NCBI GenBank assembly: GCA_018368345.1
Contig: JAGZEK010000003.1
Span: forward strand, 92,365-156,364
Length of the DNA stretch: 64,000 nucleotides
Direction: 5' to 3'
From: Collinsella sp.
GTDB taxonomy: Bacteria; Actinomycetota; Coriobacteriia; Coriobacteriales; Coriobacteriaceae
Shown here: piece after piece, positions 25,700 to 35,587 of the stretch
Position numbering within the stretch: the first letter of the stretch is position 1
How the letters are laid out: the number at the start of each line of letters is the position of its first letter
Made by a program: the position numbers and the translations under genes
The notes under the pieces: model-generated
The model's database searches: none
What the model saw: the letters and a program-made list of their open reading frames with translations, nothing else
Told to the model about the DNA's origin: nothing

Positions 25700-26713
25700 A
25701 TGAAGCGCATCCTTCTCATCGCCACGGGCGGCACCATCGCATCGACCGAGGACGGCAACGGCCTCTCCCCCGCCCTGACCGGTGAGGAGCTCGCCCAGAG
25801 CGTCCCCGAGATCTCGGGCCTCTGCGAGCTCGACGTCGTGCAGCCCATGAACATCGACAGCACCAATATGCGCCCCAGTGACTGGATGCGTATCCGCGAC
25901 GTCATCGTCGAGGGTTATGCCGACCACGACGGCTTCGTGATTCTGCACGGCACCGACACCATGAGCTACACCGCGGCGGCGCTTTCCTATCTGATTCAGG
26001 ACAGCCCCAAGCCTATCGTACTCACCGGCTCGCAAAAGCCCATGGGCAATCCCTTTACCGATGCCAAGCTCAACCTGTACCAGAGCCTGCTCTATGCGCT
26101 CGACGAGCACTCGCACGACGTCTCAATCGTGTTTGGCGGCGTAGCCATTGCCGGCACGCGTGCCCGCAAACAACGCACCATGAGCTTTAACGCGTTCATT
26201 AGCGTCAACTATCCGCCCATCGCCTATATCCGCAACGACCGCATCGTGCGCAACGGGCTTCACGGCACGCATCAGGGCGAAAACCCGGTGCGTTTCTACG
26301 ACAGCATCGACCCGCGCGTATTTGTACTCAAGCTCACGCCCGGCGTAAACCCGGGCATCCTCGACGCCCTTGCCGATAGCTACGATACCGTAATCCTTGA
26401 GACCTTTGGCATTGGCGGTATTCCCGAGTTTGGTGAGTCGGGCGAGCCGTTCCAAGAGGCAATTTTCCGCTGGGTCGATTCGGGCCGCACCGTCGTTATG
26501 ACCACACAGGTCCCCGAAGAGGGCCTCGATCTGGGCGTTTATGAGGTCGGCCGTGCTTACGCCGATCATCCGGGCATTCTGCGCGGCGACGACATGACCA
26601 CCGAGACGCTCGTGGCCAAGACCATGTGGGCGCTCGGCCAGTCACGCGATGCCGCCGAGATCCAGCGCCTGTTCTACAGCCAAGTCAACCACGACCGCAT
26701 CCCGATGGCCTAA
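25700..26713 (+). CDS. ansA: Cytoplasmic L-asparaginase (type I)
   Basis: 337 aa from MKRILLIATGGTIAST; the longer upstream frame lacks a ribosome site. The two catalytic threonine motifs, ATGGTIAST near the N terminus and HGTDTMSYTAAAL near residue 90, are intact. No signal peptide, so the cytosolic type that hydrolyses asparagine to aspartate and ammonia. Divergent from guaA across a 268-bp gap that carries promoters only. Confidence 0.92.
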   Translation: MKRILLIATGGTIASTEDGNGLSPALTGEELAQSVPEISGLCELDVVQPMNIDSTNMRPSDWMRIRDVIVEGYADHDGFVILHGTDTMSYTAAALSYLIQDSPKPIVLTGSQKPMGNPFTDAKLNLYQSLLYALDEHSHDVSIVFGGVAIAGTRARKQRTMSFNAFISVNYPPIAYIRNDRIVRNGLHGTHQGENPVRFYDSIDPRVFVLKLTPGVNPGILDALADSYDTVILETFGIGGIPEFGESGEPFQEAIFRWVDSGRTVVMTTQVPEEGLDLGVYEVGRAYADHPGILRGDDMTTETLVAKTMWALGQSRDAAEIQRLFYSQVNHDRIPMA

Positions 26714-26735
26714 TTCAGTTGTCGACGGGTATCCC

Positions 26736-26954
26736 CTATTCAATCCCCTCGAGAAGCTCTGACACCGTCATGCCGAGTGCGGGTGCGATCTTAAATAAAA
26801 CCTTGAGCGTGAAATTTGCCGTCCCATCTTCGATTCGGTCGAGGTAGGGTCGGCTGATTCCTGTCGCCACACAAAAATCAACCTTGGAGATACCAAGGTC
26901 CCTGCGTGTCTCTTCGACCCGCCTGCCAAGAATCTGTTTCGCACGTTCGTCCAT
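26736..26954 (-). CDS. XRE-family transcriptional regulator
   Basis: 72 aa, essentially one helix-turn-helix domain (VEETRRDLGISKVDFCVATG, then SRPYLDRIEDG). It is convergent with ansA and divergent from the next small gene across 76 bp that hold a perfect palindrome. Autoregulation and control of its divergent neighbour through that site are likely. No strong ribosome site is visible before its ATG. Confidence 0.8.
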   Translation of the reverse strand: MDERAKQILGRRVEETRRDLGISKVDFCVATGISRPYLDRIEDGTANFTLKVLFKIAPALGMTVSELLEGIE

Positions 26955-26982
26955 GCAGCCGAGTTTGAAATGGAGCTGAACA

Positions 26983-27008
26983 AAAACGTAAACTATAGTT
27001 TACGTTTT
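26983..27008. promoter_or_regulatory. 26-bp perfect palindromic operator
   Basis: Half-site AAAACGTAAACTA mirrored exactly. It lies between the divergent XRE gene and the 129-aa gene. The centre reads TATAGT on both strands, so it may overlap both -10 elements and shut both promoters at once. Confidence 0.65.
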
Positions 27009-27030
27009 GCCGAATACACAGGAGTTTTCT

Positions 27031-27420
27031 ATGTCGGGTTCTTCGGTCCGCATGTACCGAGCCACGCTTCGCACAAACAGCGCACCGCCCAAGCTCGTCG
27101 TCGTTGAAGCCGAATGCCTTTCGCCCGATGAGCGCACAGCATTTGCATTGCTATCAAGTCGCGTCGCCGCCGTTCTGGTCCCTTGCCCGGCGCAAGGTGA
27201 ACTTGCCATCCAATGCCAGACGCACAGCTGCTCGCTCAATCAGGCTGCCGTAATCGCAACCAGCCAACGCGGTCTGCCCCTTCTCCTGGAAGCCGGTATC
27301 GCGCTCGCCCTTCGCGGCGCCGGATACGAAAACGAGGCCGCCGCCGACATGGTCTTTAAACCACGATCGAGCGGCGGCCTCGCAGCAGCCATTGAATATA
27401 TGTGCAGACTCGTTGCCTAA
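27031..27420 (+). CDS. Hypothetical protein divergent from XRE regulator
   Basis: 129 aa from MSGSSVRMYR, preceded by AGGAG; an earlier in-frame ATG overlaps the palindrome. Family not recognised. It is cysteine-containing (VPCPAQGELAIQCQTHSC) with an alternating strand-helix pattern (VVVEAECLSPDE, GLPLLLEAGIALALRGAGY). No membrane segment or signal peptide. Regulation by the neighbouring XRE protein is inferred from the shared operator. Confidence 0.6.
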   Translation: MSGSSVRMYRATLRTNSAPPKLVVVEAECLSPDERTAFALLSSRVAAVLVPCPAQGELAIQCQTHSCSLNQAAVIATSQRGLPLLLEAGIALALRGAGYENEAAADMVFKPRSSGGLAAAIEYMCRLVA

Positions 27421-27429
27421 AAGGACAAG

Positions 27430-27813
27430 CTAGAAACCAAGGCCAAAGCCCGTTCCGGTAATCGCCGAGTACATAAAGTAAACGTTGACCACGTTGAGGA
27501 ACACACCCGTGATGCAACCGTTGCGCAGGTAGCGCTCGCACACGATGCGCGCCATGGCGGCGGAGTCATCATTGTTCTTTGTCTGGCGTCCCGCCGTAAA
27601 ATACGTCGCCACGCTCAGCAGCAAGTTGAGCACCGGCAGCGCCAGCAACTCGTAGCTCTTGCCCCAGCGCGTCGCCTCGCCGGCGGCATTAAACTTTGTT
27701 GCCACCTCGGGACCAATGTTGGGGATAACACACGCTGCGACCACCAGCGGAATCACCGCAAGTACGAGCAGCGCAATACCCATGTAGCCGGCTTTTTTGC
27801 CATATTTAAACAT
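27430..27813 (-). CDS. DUF1648/SdpI-like small membrane protein
   Basis: 127 aa with three hydrophobic segments (about 10-32, 55-72 and 95-115). After the first comes IGPEVATKFNAAGEATRWGKS, matching the loop of DUF1648 proteins related to SdpI-type immunity or signalling proteins. The role is not known. Its stop is 10 bp from the convergent hypothetical gene and it starts 11 bp after ychF on the same strand. Confidence 0.65.
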   Translation of the reverse strand: MFKYGKKAGYMGIALLVLAVIPLVVAACVIPNIGPEVATKFNAAGEATRWGKSYELLALPVLNLLLSVATYFTAGRQTKNNDDSAAMARIVCERYLRNGCITGVFLNVVNVYFMYSAITGTGFGLGF

Positions 27814-27824
27814 ATGCGTCGTCC

Positions 27825-28901
<1,077 letters not shown>

Positions 28902-29015
28902 GACAGCTCCTTTTGGTACAAGCATTTCAAACTGCATAAGTATAGCGCCGCCGCAGCATCTGGGCGAACCCGGACGCCACGGCGGCACGAATGAAGCAGA
29001 GATAGGGGCCGCTGA

Positions 29016-30269
29016 CTAGTCCGCGAGTTTCTCCACCTGATCGAGCATCTTGTCGAGCTTGGCCTTCGCCTCGGCCTTGACCTTCTGGGCTTCTTCGTGG
29101 GCCTTAGCCTTCTGGGCGGCCTTTTCCTCGGCCTCGGGATCGACGACGACCAGGTTGGATGCGTCATGCTCAACCAACTTGAGCGCATGCTCAGGGCACA
29201 CCTTGACACAGGCACCGCAGCCCAAACAATACGTGGACTCCAACGCAAAGCGGCCGCTTCCCACCAAATCGCAGGCAAACGTGGGACATACATTGACGCA
29301 CTCGCTGCACGACGTGCACTTGTCAAAGTCGCACTCCGGCGTACTCACCTGCATGTTTTGGGCAAGCTCGGGGTGGTTTTGCAGCGTTGAGAGCACCAGC
29401 TGTCGACCGTGCGTGAGCGAACGGCGACGCTTGGTCGTCGTGGTGCCGCACATGGTGTTGAGCGTACGCTCCAGCTGGGTAATCTGATGGCGATGAGCCT
29501 TGAGCTTCTGCGTCACCGAGGCGAGCGCCGCCGTCGCCGGATTGAGCTTGGTCACGGTCAAGCCCGTCGTGCGGGCGATCTTTTCCATGTACTCCTTGCG
29601 CTCGTACTCGCGGCGCTTATGACACTTGAGGCTCTTGGGGTCGACCTCCAGCCCCATGCCCGTGCCGGACCATTCCTCGGCCTTCGCAATCGCCTCGCCC
29701 AGAATATCCTCGCCACCGGTGTTGCGGCACTTATCGCACACGCCCAACGGCAGGTACACGCTCACGTTGGGATAGTCGGCCAGCACCGAGAACCAGGTCT
29801 CGGCCGTAATATCGCCCACGCAGGCAACGACGACCTCGTTCTCGCGCGGCATGCGCTTGAGGGCGCGCGTGCAGGTAACGTAGGCGGTCTCGTGGCTCGC
29901 AGCTGCAGAGACAATGTCGTCGTAAAGGTTTTTGGGCGCCAGGCGCGGCGAAATAATCGCCTCGGTCGGACAGGCAGCGGCGCACAGGCCGCACTTGCGA
30001 CAGGAGTCGAGGATCTCGATAGCGTCTTCCTCGACCTCGATAGCGTTGACCGGGCACACATCCATGCACGCGGTGCAACCGCTCTTTTCGTTTTTGCAGG
30101 TCAAGCACGGAATGGTGTTGCCGCGCGGACACTCCTTGTAGTCGGCAGGATTCCACTGCGGCGCCGACGGATCGAGTGCGTCGGTCACACCGCCAAACGG
30201 GTTTTTAAGAAAGTCGAAACCCTTGCTGATTTCGATAATGTCATCAAACAGATCGTGTTCCTGCGCCAT
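29016..30269 (-). CDS. Multi-cluster 4Fe-4S ferredoxin-domain protein
   Basis: 417 aa starting MAQEHDLFDD after GGGAGGGG. Two ferredoxin modules: an N-terminal one (CTACMDVCPVNAI and CRKCGLCAAACPTEAI) and a C-terminal one (CTSCSECVNVCP and CLGCGACVKVCPEHAL), giving four 4Fe-4S sites. An extra CLTCKNEKSGC and a CDKC pair lie between them. The C terminus is a long lysine/alanine-rich coiled coil. An electron-transfer role in anaerobic metabolism is likely; the partner is not shown by its neighbours. Confidence 0.75.
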   Translation of the reverse strand: MAQEHDLFDDIIEISKGFDFLKNPFGGVTDALDPSAPQWNPADYKECPRGNTIPCLTCKNEKSGCTACMDVCPVNAIEVEEDAIEILDSCRKCGLCAAACPTEAIISPRLAPKNLYDDIVSAAASHETAYVTCTRALKRMPRENEVVVACVGDITAETWFSVLADYPNVSVYLPLGVCDKCRNTGGEDILGEAIAKAEEWSGTGMGLEVDPKSLKCHKRREYERKEYMEKIARTTGLTVTKLNPATAALASVTQKLKAHRHQITQLERTLNTMCGTTTTKRRRSLTHGRQLVLSTLQNHPELAQNMQVSTPECDFDKCTSCSECVNVCPTFACDLVGSGRFALESTYCLGCGACVKVCPEHALKLVEHDASNLVVVDPEAEEKAAQKAKAHEEAQKVKAEAKAKLDKMLDQVEKLAD

Positions 30270-30420
30270 GCGCGGCCCCTCCCTGAGCAGTGCAAACAAG
30301 CAAGAAATAATGATACGCCATCGGCCCGTGCCTCGAGCAAATTACACGCGGAGCACCTTTGGGACAAATAGCCTATGGCCTATCGCCGCCTCGATTGCAC
30401 AAGGTCAATCAAGCGCCAAA

Positions 30421-31488
30421 CTATGCCTCGCACATGAGCTGCACGAGCTTTTGTTTGGTCACCTTGGCCTGCTCGTTGGCTATGTTACGCTCGTTTCTAA
30501 AGACCGCATTTGCAACACCCTGCAGGTCGGCATCGGAAATCTCGCCAAGGCCCAGCTCCTCGAGCGTCGTCGGCAGACCAACGCGCTGGCAAAACTCGAG
30601 CACCTGATCAAGCTCGGGCGCACGCTCCAGGCGCAGCTGCACCACCAGACCAAATGCCACGGCCTCACCATGCATGGCCTTGCACTCGGGCAGAATCGTC
30701 AGACCGTTGGCGATGGCATGTGCCAACGCCAGGCCGCCACTCTCAAAGCCAACACCCGAAAGCAGAATATTGCACTCGATCAGGCGCTCAACCGCCGGCG
30801 ATGTACGCCCCTTTTTGAGATCGCGCTTGGCAGCGACGCCGCACTCCATGAGTGTGTCATAGCAGGCACGAGCCGCAACCAAGGCCAAGTGCCCAGGCGC
30901 GCCACCGTGCTCGTTGGCGCCGTGCGCCGCGGCGCACGAACGCGCCTCGAAGTACGTCGCCAGCGCATCGCCCATACCGGCGACCGTCATGCGCAGTGGG
31001 GCCGCAGCAACCACATCGGTATCGACCACGACCAGGTCTGGATTCTTCTCGAGCATCAGGTAGCGGTCGAACGACCCATCCTCGTGATACAGCACCGAAA
31101 TCGCGCTGCACGGACCGTCCATCGAAGCCGCCGTGGGGCATACGCACAACGGCAGCTCGGCATAAAACGCAACGGCCTTGGCGATATCGAGCATCTTGCC
31201 GCCGCCAATGCCCACCACCATGTCGCAATACTCGGCCTGGGCTTCCTGAGCCATTCCGACAACGGCCTCTTCCGTACACGGACCGTTATAAATCTTAAAG
31301 AACGGCTCGCTTAGATCTTCGTCCAGAAATCCATCGACGATCTGCCTGCACAGCCGATCCTCGGTGCCCTGGTCAAACAAGACATAGGCAGCGCAGCCCA
31401 ACCATGACAAATACCTGCCCTGACGCGAAAGTTCGCCCGGCCCCTGAACATACCGGCCGGGACCGCCATATACCATGGGAAGCGCCAT
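30421..31488 (-). CDS. Iron-containing alcohol/glycerol dehydrogenase, GldA-like paralog
   Basis: 355 aa. The NAD-binding GIGGGKMLDIAKAV and metal-site segments GMGDALATYFEA, HAIANGL and MHGEAVAFG are all present, so it looks catalytically intact. It is a close paralog of the next gene upstream and begins 113 bp after it. The substrate is probably glycerol, hydroxyacetone or a related small polyol. The ribosome site is weak. Confidence 0.75.
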   Translation of the reverse strand: MALPMVYGGPGRYVQGPGELSRQGRYLSWLGCAAYVLFDQGTEDRLCRQIVDGFLDEDLSEPFFKIYNGPCTEEAVVGMAQEAQAEYCDMVVGIGGGKMLDIAKAVAFYAELPLCVCPTAASMDGPCSAISVLYHEDGSFDRYLMLEKNPDLVVVDTDVVAAAPLRMTVAGMGDALATYFEARSCAAAHGANEHGGAPGHLALVAARACYDTLMECGVAAKRDLKKGRTSPAVERLIECNILLSGVGFESGGLALAHAIANGLTILPECKAMHGEAVAFGLVVQLRLERAPELDQVLEFCQRVGLPTTLEELGLGEISDADLQGVANAVFRNERNIANEQAKVTKQKLVQLMCEA

Positions 31489-31518
31489 ACGAGAATCCGC
31501 CCTTCATCAAACACCGAT

Positions 31519-31549
31519 TGGTGCAAAGTAACCTGACCCCTTTGCACCA
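31519..31549. repeat. REP-like hairpin, copy 2
   Basis: TGGTGCAAAG and CTTTGCACCA, a perfect 10-bp stem with an 11-nt loop TAACCTGACCC. It sits between two dehydrogenase genes, next to a terminator. Confidence 0.5.
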
Positions 31550-31556
31550 TAGCAAA

Positions 31557-31588
31557 AAGGGGCAAAGCCATCTGTTGGCTTTGCCCCT
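31557..31588 (-). terminator. Terminator of the gldA gene
   Basis: AAGGGGCAAAGCCA pairs with TGGCTTTGCCCCTT (14 bp) and is followed by TTTGCT on the minus strand. Confidence 0.85.
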
Positions 31589-31601
31589 TCCTTAGCTTAG
31601 T

Positions 31602-32702
31602 TTACTCATCCATAAGGTAGTAGTGGCCCAGCGCGTCGGCACCCAGGATGGCGTTTGCGACCATCTCGGGCGTCACCTCAAACGGCATGTTGCACATGGT
31701 GTCCTCGGGCGCGCACGCGGCCTCGGCAACAATCATGGCCTTCTCGCGCGTAACCTCGGCAACGCCAAGCTCCTTCATCGTGACCGGCAGGCCCAGCTCA
31801 ATACAGAAGCCCAAGACTTCCTCGAGTTTCTCAGTCGGGGCATCCTCGAGTACCAGCTGGACAATGGTGCCAAAGGCGACCTTCTCGCCGTGATACATGC
31901 CGTGGCACTCGGGCAGCATCGTCAGGCCATTGTGGATGGCATGAGCAGCAGCAAGGCCCGAGCTCTCAAAGCCAATGCCCGAAAGCAGCGTATTGGCCTC
32001 GATGATATGCTCGACGGCAGGCGTCAACGCTCCCTTCTCCAGCGCAACCTTGGCCTTGACGCCGTCGGCCATAAGCGTCTCGTAGCAGAGCTTGGCAAGC
32101 GCCAGACCAGCCATGCCGCCCTTGCCGCCAGCGCAGGTGCCACCGTCGGCATCGTGCGTTGCCTGGGCCTCGAAATAGGTTGCGAGCGCATCGCCCATAC
32201 CGGAAACCGTCAGGCGCACCGGGCTCGCCGCGATAACCGTCGTATCCATAAGGACAATATTGGGGTTTGCCTTAAGGAAGAGATATTTATCGAACTGGCC
32301 ATCGTCGGTGTAGAGCACCGAAAGCGCCGAACACGGGGCATCGGTCGAAGCAATGGTGGGGCAAATGATAACCGGGGACTCCAGATAATAGGCGACGGCC
32401 TTCGCGGTGTCGAGGATCTTGCCGCCACCGACGCCGACGATGATGTCGCAACCGTTGTCGCGAGCGAGCGCAACCAGGCGATCGACCTCGCCCTTGGAGC
32501 ACTCGCCGTTAAAGTCCTCAAACAGCAGCTCGGCCTTAGCCTCGGCAAAGCCGCCCTCGATCTTGGCACCGACGCGCTTCTTGCCCGAAGGCGTCACGAT
32601 GACGAGGGCCTTAGCGCCAAGCGGCTCGACATAAGAGCCGAGCTTGGCCAGCTCGTCTGGGCCCTGAATGTACTTGCTGGGGCTATTGAAGATTGCAGCC
32701 AT
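31602..32702 (-). CDS. gldA: Glycerol dehydrogenase
   Basis: 366 aa, NAD-dependent, zinc- or iron-binding. VGVGGGKILDTAKAV binds NAD. Metal ligands are expected in GMGDALATYFEA, SSGLAAAHAIHNGL and MYHGEKVAFG. Oxidises glycerol to dihydroxyacetone or runs in reverse. It lies between a paralog and an iron-type alcohol dehydrogenase on the same strand, but each gene has its own terminator, so they are separate transcripts. Confidence 0.88.
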   Translation of the reverse strand: MAAIFNSPSKYIQGPDELAKLGSYVEPLGAKALVIVTPSGKKRVGAKIEGGFAEAKAELLFEDFNGECSKGEVDRLVALARDNGCDIIVGVGGGKILDTAKAVAYYLESPVIICPTIASTDAPCSALSVLYTDDGQFDKYLFLKANPNIVLMDTTVIAASPVRLTVSGMGDALATYFEAQATHDADGGTCAGGKGGMAGLALAKLCYETLMADGVKAKVALEKGALTPAVEHIIEANTLLSGIGFESSGLAAAHAIHNGLTMLPECHGMYHGEKVAFGTIVQLVLEDAPTEKLEEVLGFCIELGLPVTMKELGVAEVTREKAMIVAEAACAPEDTMCNMPFEVTPEMVANAILGADALGHYYLMDE

Positions 32703-32726
32703 TTTTATCCCATTCTCTAATAATAA

Positions 32727-32764
32727 AAAAGAAAGGGGCTCCGTACGGATACGTGCGGAGCCCC
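32727..32764 (-). terminator. Terminator of the Fe-alcohol dehydrogenase
   Basis: GGGGCTCCG/CGGAGCCCC stem with a 12-nt middle and TTTCTTTTTT on the minus strand. Confidence 0.9.
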
Positions 32765-32786
32765 TCGTTACGATAACAAGAGTCGA

Positions 32787-34010
32787 TTAGAAATCGATGT
32801 CGGTGTCGTAGTAGCAGGCCTTGAGGATCTTCTCGAAGTCGGCAGCCTTGGTCTCACGCGGGTTCTCGGGCGTGCAGGCGTCCTGCTCGGCGTTCGCGGC
32901 GATCTCGGGGAGCTTGGCGAGGAACTCCTCCTCGGAAACCATCTGCGGGTTCTCGGCGTCGACCTTCACGCCACCATTCGCGTAATCCTTGATGGACTGC
33001 GGAATGTTGAGCTGGTCGTTGAGGTCGCGAATCTTCTGGACGAGCGCGGCAATGAGCTCCTCGTTGGTCTCACCGGGAAGGTGCAGGATCTCCTTGGCCA
33101 CGTAAGCGTAACGCTCGGCAGCACGCGGGTCCTTGGAGTTCCACTGGATGACCTTGCCCAGGTACATAGCATTAGCGGCACCGTGGATGATGTGGCCGTT
33201 CTCAAAGGCTGCACCGGTCTTGTGAGCCATGGAGTGAACGATGCCGAGCAGGCCCGAGGAGAAGGCGATACCGGCGATGCACTGAGCCTCGTGCATGTGC
33301 TGACGGGCCTCATGGTCGCCAGCATAGGACTTGGGCAGCCACTCGACGATCTCGCGGATGCCGTGCAGGGCGTTGGCATCGGTGAACATAGAGGCGCAGG
33401 TGGAAACGTAAGCCTCCATGCAGTGGGTCAGAGCGTCCATACCGGTGTGAGCGCACAGCTTGGCGGGCATGGTGTAGGTGAGCTCGGGGTCGACGATGGC
33501 GACATCAGGGGTGATGTTGAAGTCGGCCAGCGGGTACTTGATGCCCTTGGCGTAGTCGGTGATGACGGAGAAGGCAGTGACCTCGGTAGCGGTGCCGGAG
33601 GTAGAGGAGATGGCGCAGAAGTGAGCCTTCTGACGCAGCTCGGGGAAGCTGAACGGCTGGATGATGTTATCGAAGGACTCCTCGGGATACTCGTAGAAGA
33701 CCCACATGGCCTTAGCGGCATCGATGGGCGAGCCGCCACCGATGGCGATAATCCAGTCGGGCTCGAACTCGCGCATGGCCTCGGCGCCCTTCATGACCGT
33801 CTCGATGGACGGGTCGGACTCGACGCCCTCGAACAGCTTGACCTCGAAACCGCCTTCCTTAAGGTCGTTCTCGACGTCCTGCAGGAACCCGCCGCGGCGC
33901 ATAGAGCTGCCGCCAGAAACGATGATGGCCTTCTTGCCCTTGAGGTTCTTCACCTCGTGGCGAGCGCCCTCACCAAAGTACAGATCGCGAGGATTGGTAA
34001 AACGTCCCAT
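32787..34010 (-). CDS. Iron-containing alcohol dehydrogenase (butanol-dehydrogenase-like)
   Basis: 407 aa starting MGRFTNPRDLYFGEG, with AGGAGG just before. The N-terminal Rossmann-like NADH-binding region contains IAIGGGSPIDAAKAMW. Metal-site residues appear in HTGMDALTHCMEAY and GIVHSMAHKTGAAFENGHIIH. Group III Fe-ADHs reduce aldehydes to alcohols in fermentation. Not an AdhE, since it has no aldehyde dehydrogenase half. Confidence 0.88.
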   Translation of the reverse strand: MGRFTNPRDLYFGEGARHEVKNLKGKKAIIVSGGSSMRRGGFLQDVENDLKEGGFEVKLFEGVESDPSIETVMKGAEAMREFEPDWIIAIGGGSPIDAAKAMWVFYEYPEESFDNIIQPFSFPELRQKAHFCAISSTSGTATEVTAFSVITDYAKGIKYPLADFNITPDVAIVDPELTYTMPAKLCAHTGMDALTHCMEAYVSTCASMFTDANALHGIREIVEWLPKSYAGDHEARQHMHEAQCIAGIAFSSGLLGIVHSMAHKTGAAFENGHIIHGAANAMYLGKVIQWNSKDPRAAERYAYVAKEILHLPGETNEELIAALVQKIRDLNDQLNIPQSIKDYANGGVKVDAENPQMVSEEEFLAKLPEIAANAEQDACTPENPRETKAADFEKILKACYYDTDIDF

Positions 34011-34510
34011 ACTGTGCCTCCTAAACAAGCCCCTCTTAGACTTGCGTATATAACGGAGCACCCAATTGGCTCCGTTAGGACCGGTTTGCGCGTTGCCGGC
34101 GATGACAATGCGCGATGTCTAAACGTCTCAACGCTCAGACAAACACTATTTTACCGTTCTGGTTGGTCAGTTATTCACCTAAAGCCGCCAATGATGAAAC
34201 GTTTTTTCTATCCCTGAAGATCCTTGTGCGGCATTCATACTCCCAAGCTGGGCAAACGTTTTATCAAGGTTGACTACATATCCTGGGCAGGACTGTGCCC
34301 CTCCAAAATATGCACCGTTCGCCGCCAAAAATCGACCGTTTGCGGCACCGTGATACCACTCGGTCGTCCAGGGTGCCGACATTTGTGCGACATCCGTCTT
34401 CGTGGTGCAAAGGTGCAAGTCCAAGTGCGGCACCCCCGGTGTGCCACATGCGGGTAAACTAGAACCTTATATAGAAACATTTGAACCCTAACCGCAGCAA
34501 AGGAGGTCCC
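34011..34510. other. 500-bp intergenic region
   Basis: Holds the promoter of the Fe-ADH gene and the leader of the next operon. A minus-strand frame (34179-34433, 84 codons, ending KTFHHWRL) is open but has no ribosome site, and its composition does not look convincingly coding. No terminator or known riboswitch seen. Confidence 0.4.
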
Positions 34511-35587
34511 ATGGCATTCGATCCCATTCAAGAGGATTGCCATCGCCTCGTTCTTGAGGCCTTGCGCCGCGACAATATCCCGCTCACCGACGCTGCCGCC
34601 GTAGAGCGTCTGATGGAACAATTCACCCGCAACCCCGCACCGCTCATCGTGCACGACCGCGACCGCGCCGGGCACCTCATTGCCAAGGTGGTCGAGGCCG
34701 TCGACTACCGCATTCCCTTTATCCCTGACGATACCCAGGCAGAGCAGGAAGAGGCAGCTGCCGAGAACATGCTCCGCGAGGCAGCCGCACTCGATCCGGC
34801 CAACTGGGATGCCCAGCGCATGCTGACGGCGCTCACCGCCGAATCCAACGAGGAATACGTGCAGTATCTGGTGTCCAAGTGCGACGAGGTGGAGCACGAT
34901 CTGGCGCTCAAGATCGCCTCGGCGCAGGACCCCTACGAGCGCGAGGCCGCAGGCGACCTTACGCGCCGCCCCTATCTGCGCTGGCTTGCCGCCTTGGCAT
35001 CGCGCGCCCTCATTAGCGGCCGCTATCGCATGTCGCTCGAAGCCGCAAATCGCAGCTTGGACTTTGCGCCCAACGACCCCGCCGGTGTCCGCCACACCGC
35101 GATGCTCGCCATGGCAAAGCTCGAATACCCCGCCGAGGAGCTCAAGCGCTTTCGCTCTGCCCACTCCGTCCCCTATCTCGCCAACACGCCGCTGCGCCGT
35201 CGTCCCAAGGACGCGGAGCGTGACTTGGACCCGTGGACGCTCATCGCGCTGATGAGCGCAGCCTGGCGCGAGCTGGACTACGAGGGTGCCGAGCACTACC
35301 TGCGTATCCTTGCGCGCTCGTGCCCGCACGCAGCCGAGGCGCTCTACTTCCAAACCGAGTTTCCCGATGGCGTCTATGCCCGCGTCAACGTGAGTGCAGG
35401 CTCCACCGACGAGCTCGTCCTTGCACTCTCCGAGGCGACGCCGGTACTGCAGGAGGGCCTGGGCGCGCCCGACAACGCCAGCTTTGCCGCCTGGGTCGCC
35501 ACCAACGACATCGTGCGCTCCCAGATCGACGAGCGCATACTGCGGGCGGCCGAGCAGGGCTTGCCGTTTAAGGGAGGAGACCTCTAA
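34511..35587 (+). CDS. Helical-repeat protein, paralog 1
   Basis: 358 aa from the ATG after AAAGGAGG. Almost entirely alpha-helical with tetratricopeptide-like stretches (RYRMSLEAANRSLDFAPNDP, then AVRHTAMLAMAKLEY-like segment). Family not recognised. Shares helix patterns with the next protein, so the two probably arose by duplication. Its TAA overlaps the next ATG (TAATG), so the two are translated together. Probably cytosolic; a binding or scaffold role is only a guess. Confidence 0.65.
   Translation: MAFDPIQEDCHRLVLEALRRDNIPLTDAAAVERLMEQFTRNPAPLIVHDRDRAGHLIAKVVEAVDYRIPFIPDDTQAEQEEAAAENMLREAAALDPANWDAQRMLTALTAESNEEYVQYLVSKCDEVEHDLALKIASAQDPYEREAAGDLTRRPYLRWLAALASRALISGRYRMSLEAANRSLDFAPNDPAGVRHTAMLAMAKLEYPAEELKRFRSAHSVPYLANTPLRRRPKDAERDLDPWTLIALMSAAWRELDYEGAEHYLRILARSCPHAAEALYFQTEFPDGVYARVNVSAGSTDELVLALSEATPVLQEGLGAPDNASFAAWVATNDIVRSQIDERILRAAEQGLPFKGGDL

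Noticed and set aside
34179..34433. 84-codon minus-strand gene before the helical-protein operon
   Set aside because: No ribosome site and no recognisable pattern; could be a repeated non-coding stretch.
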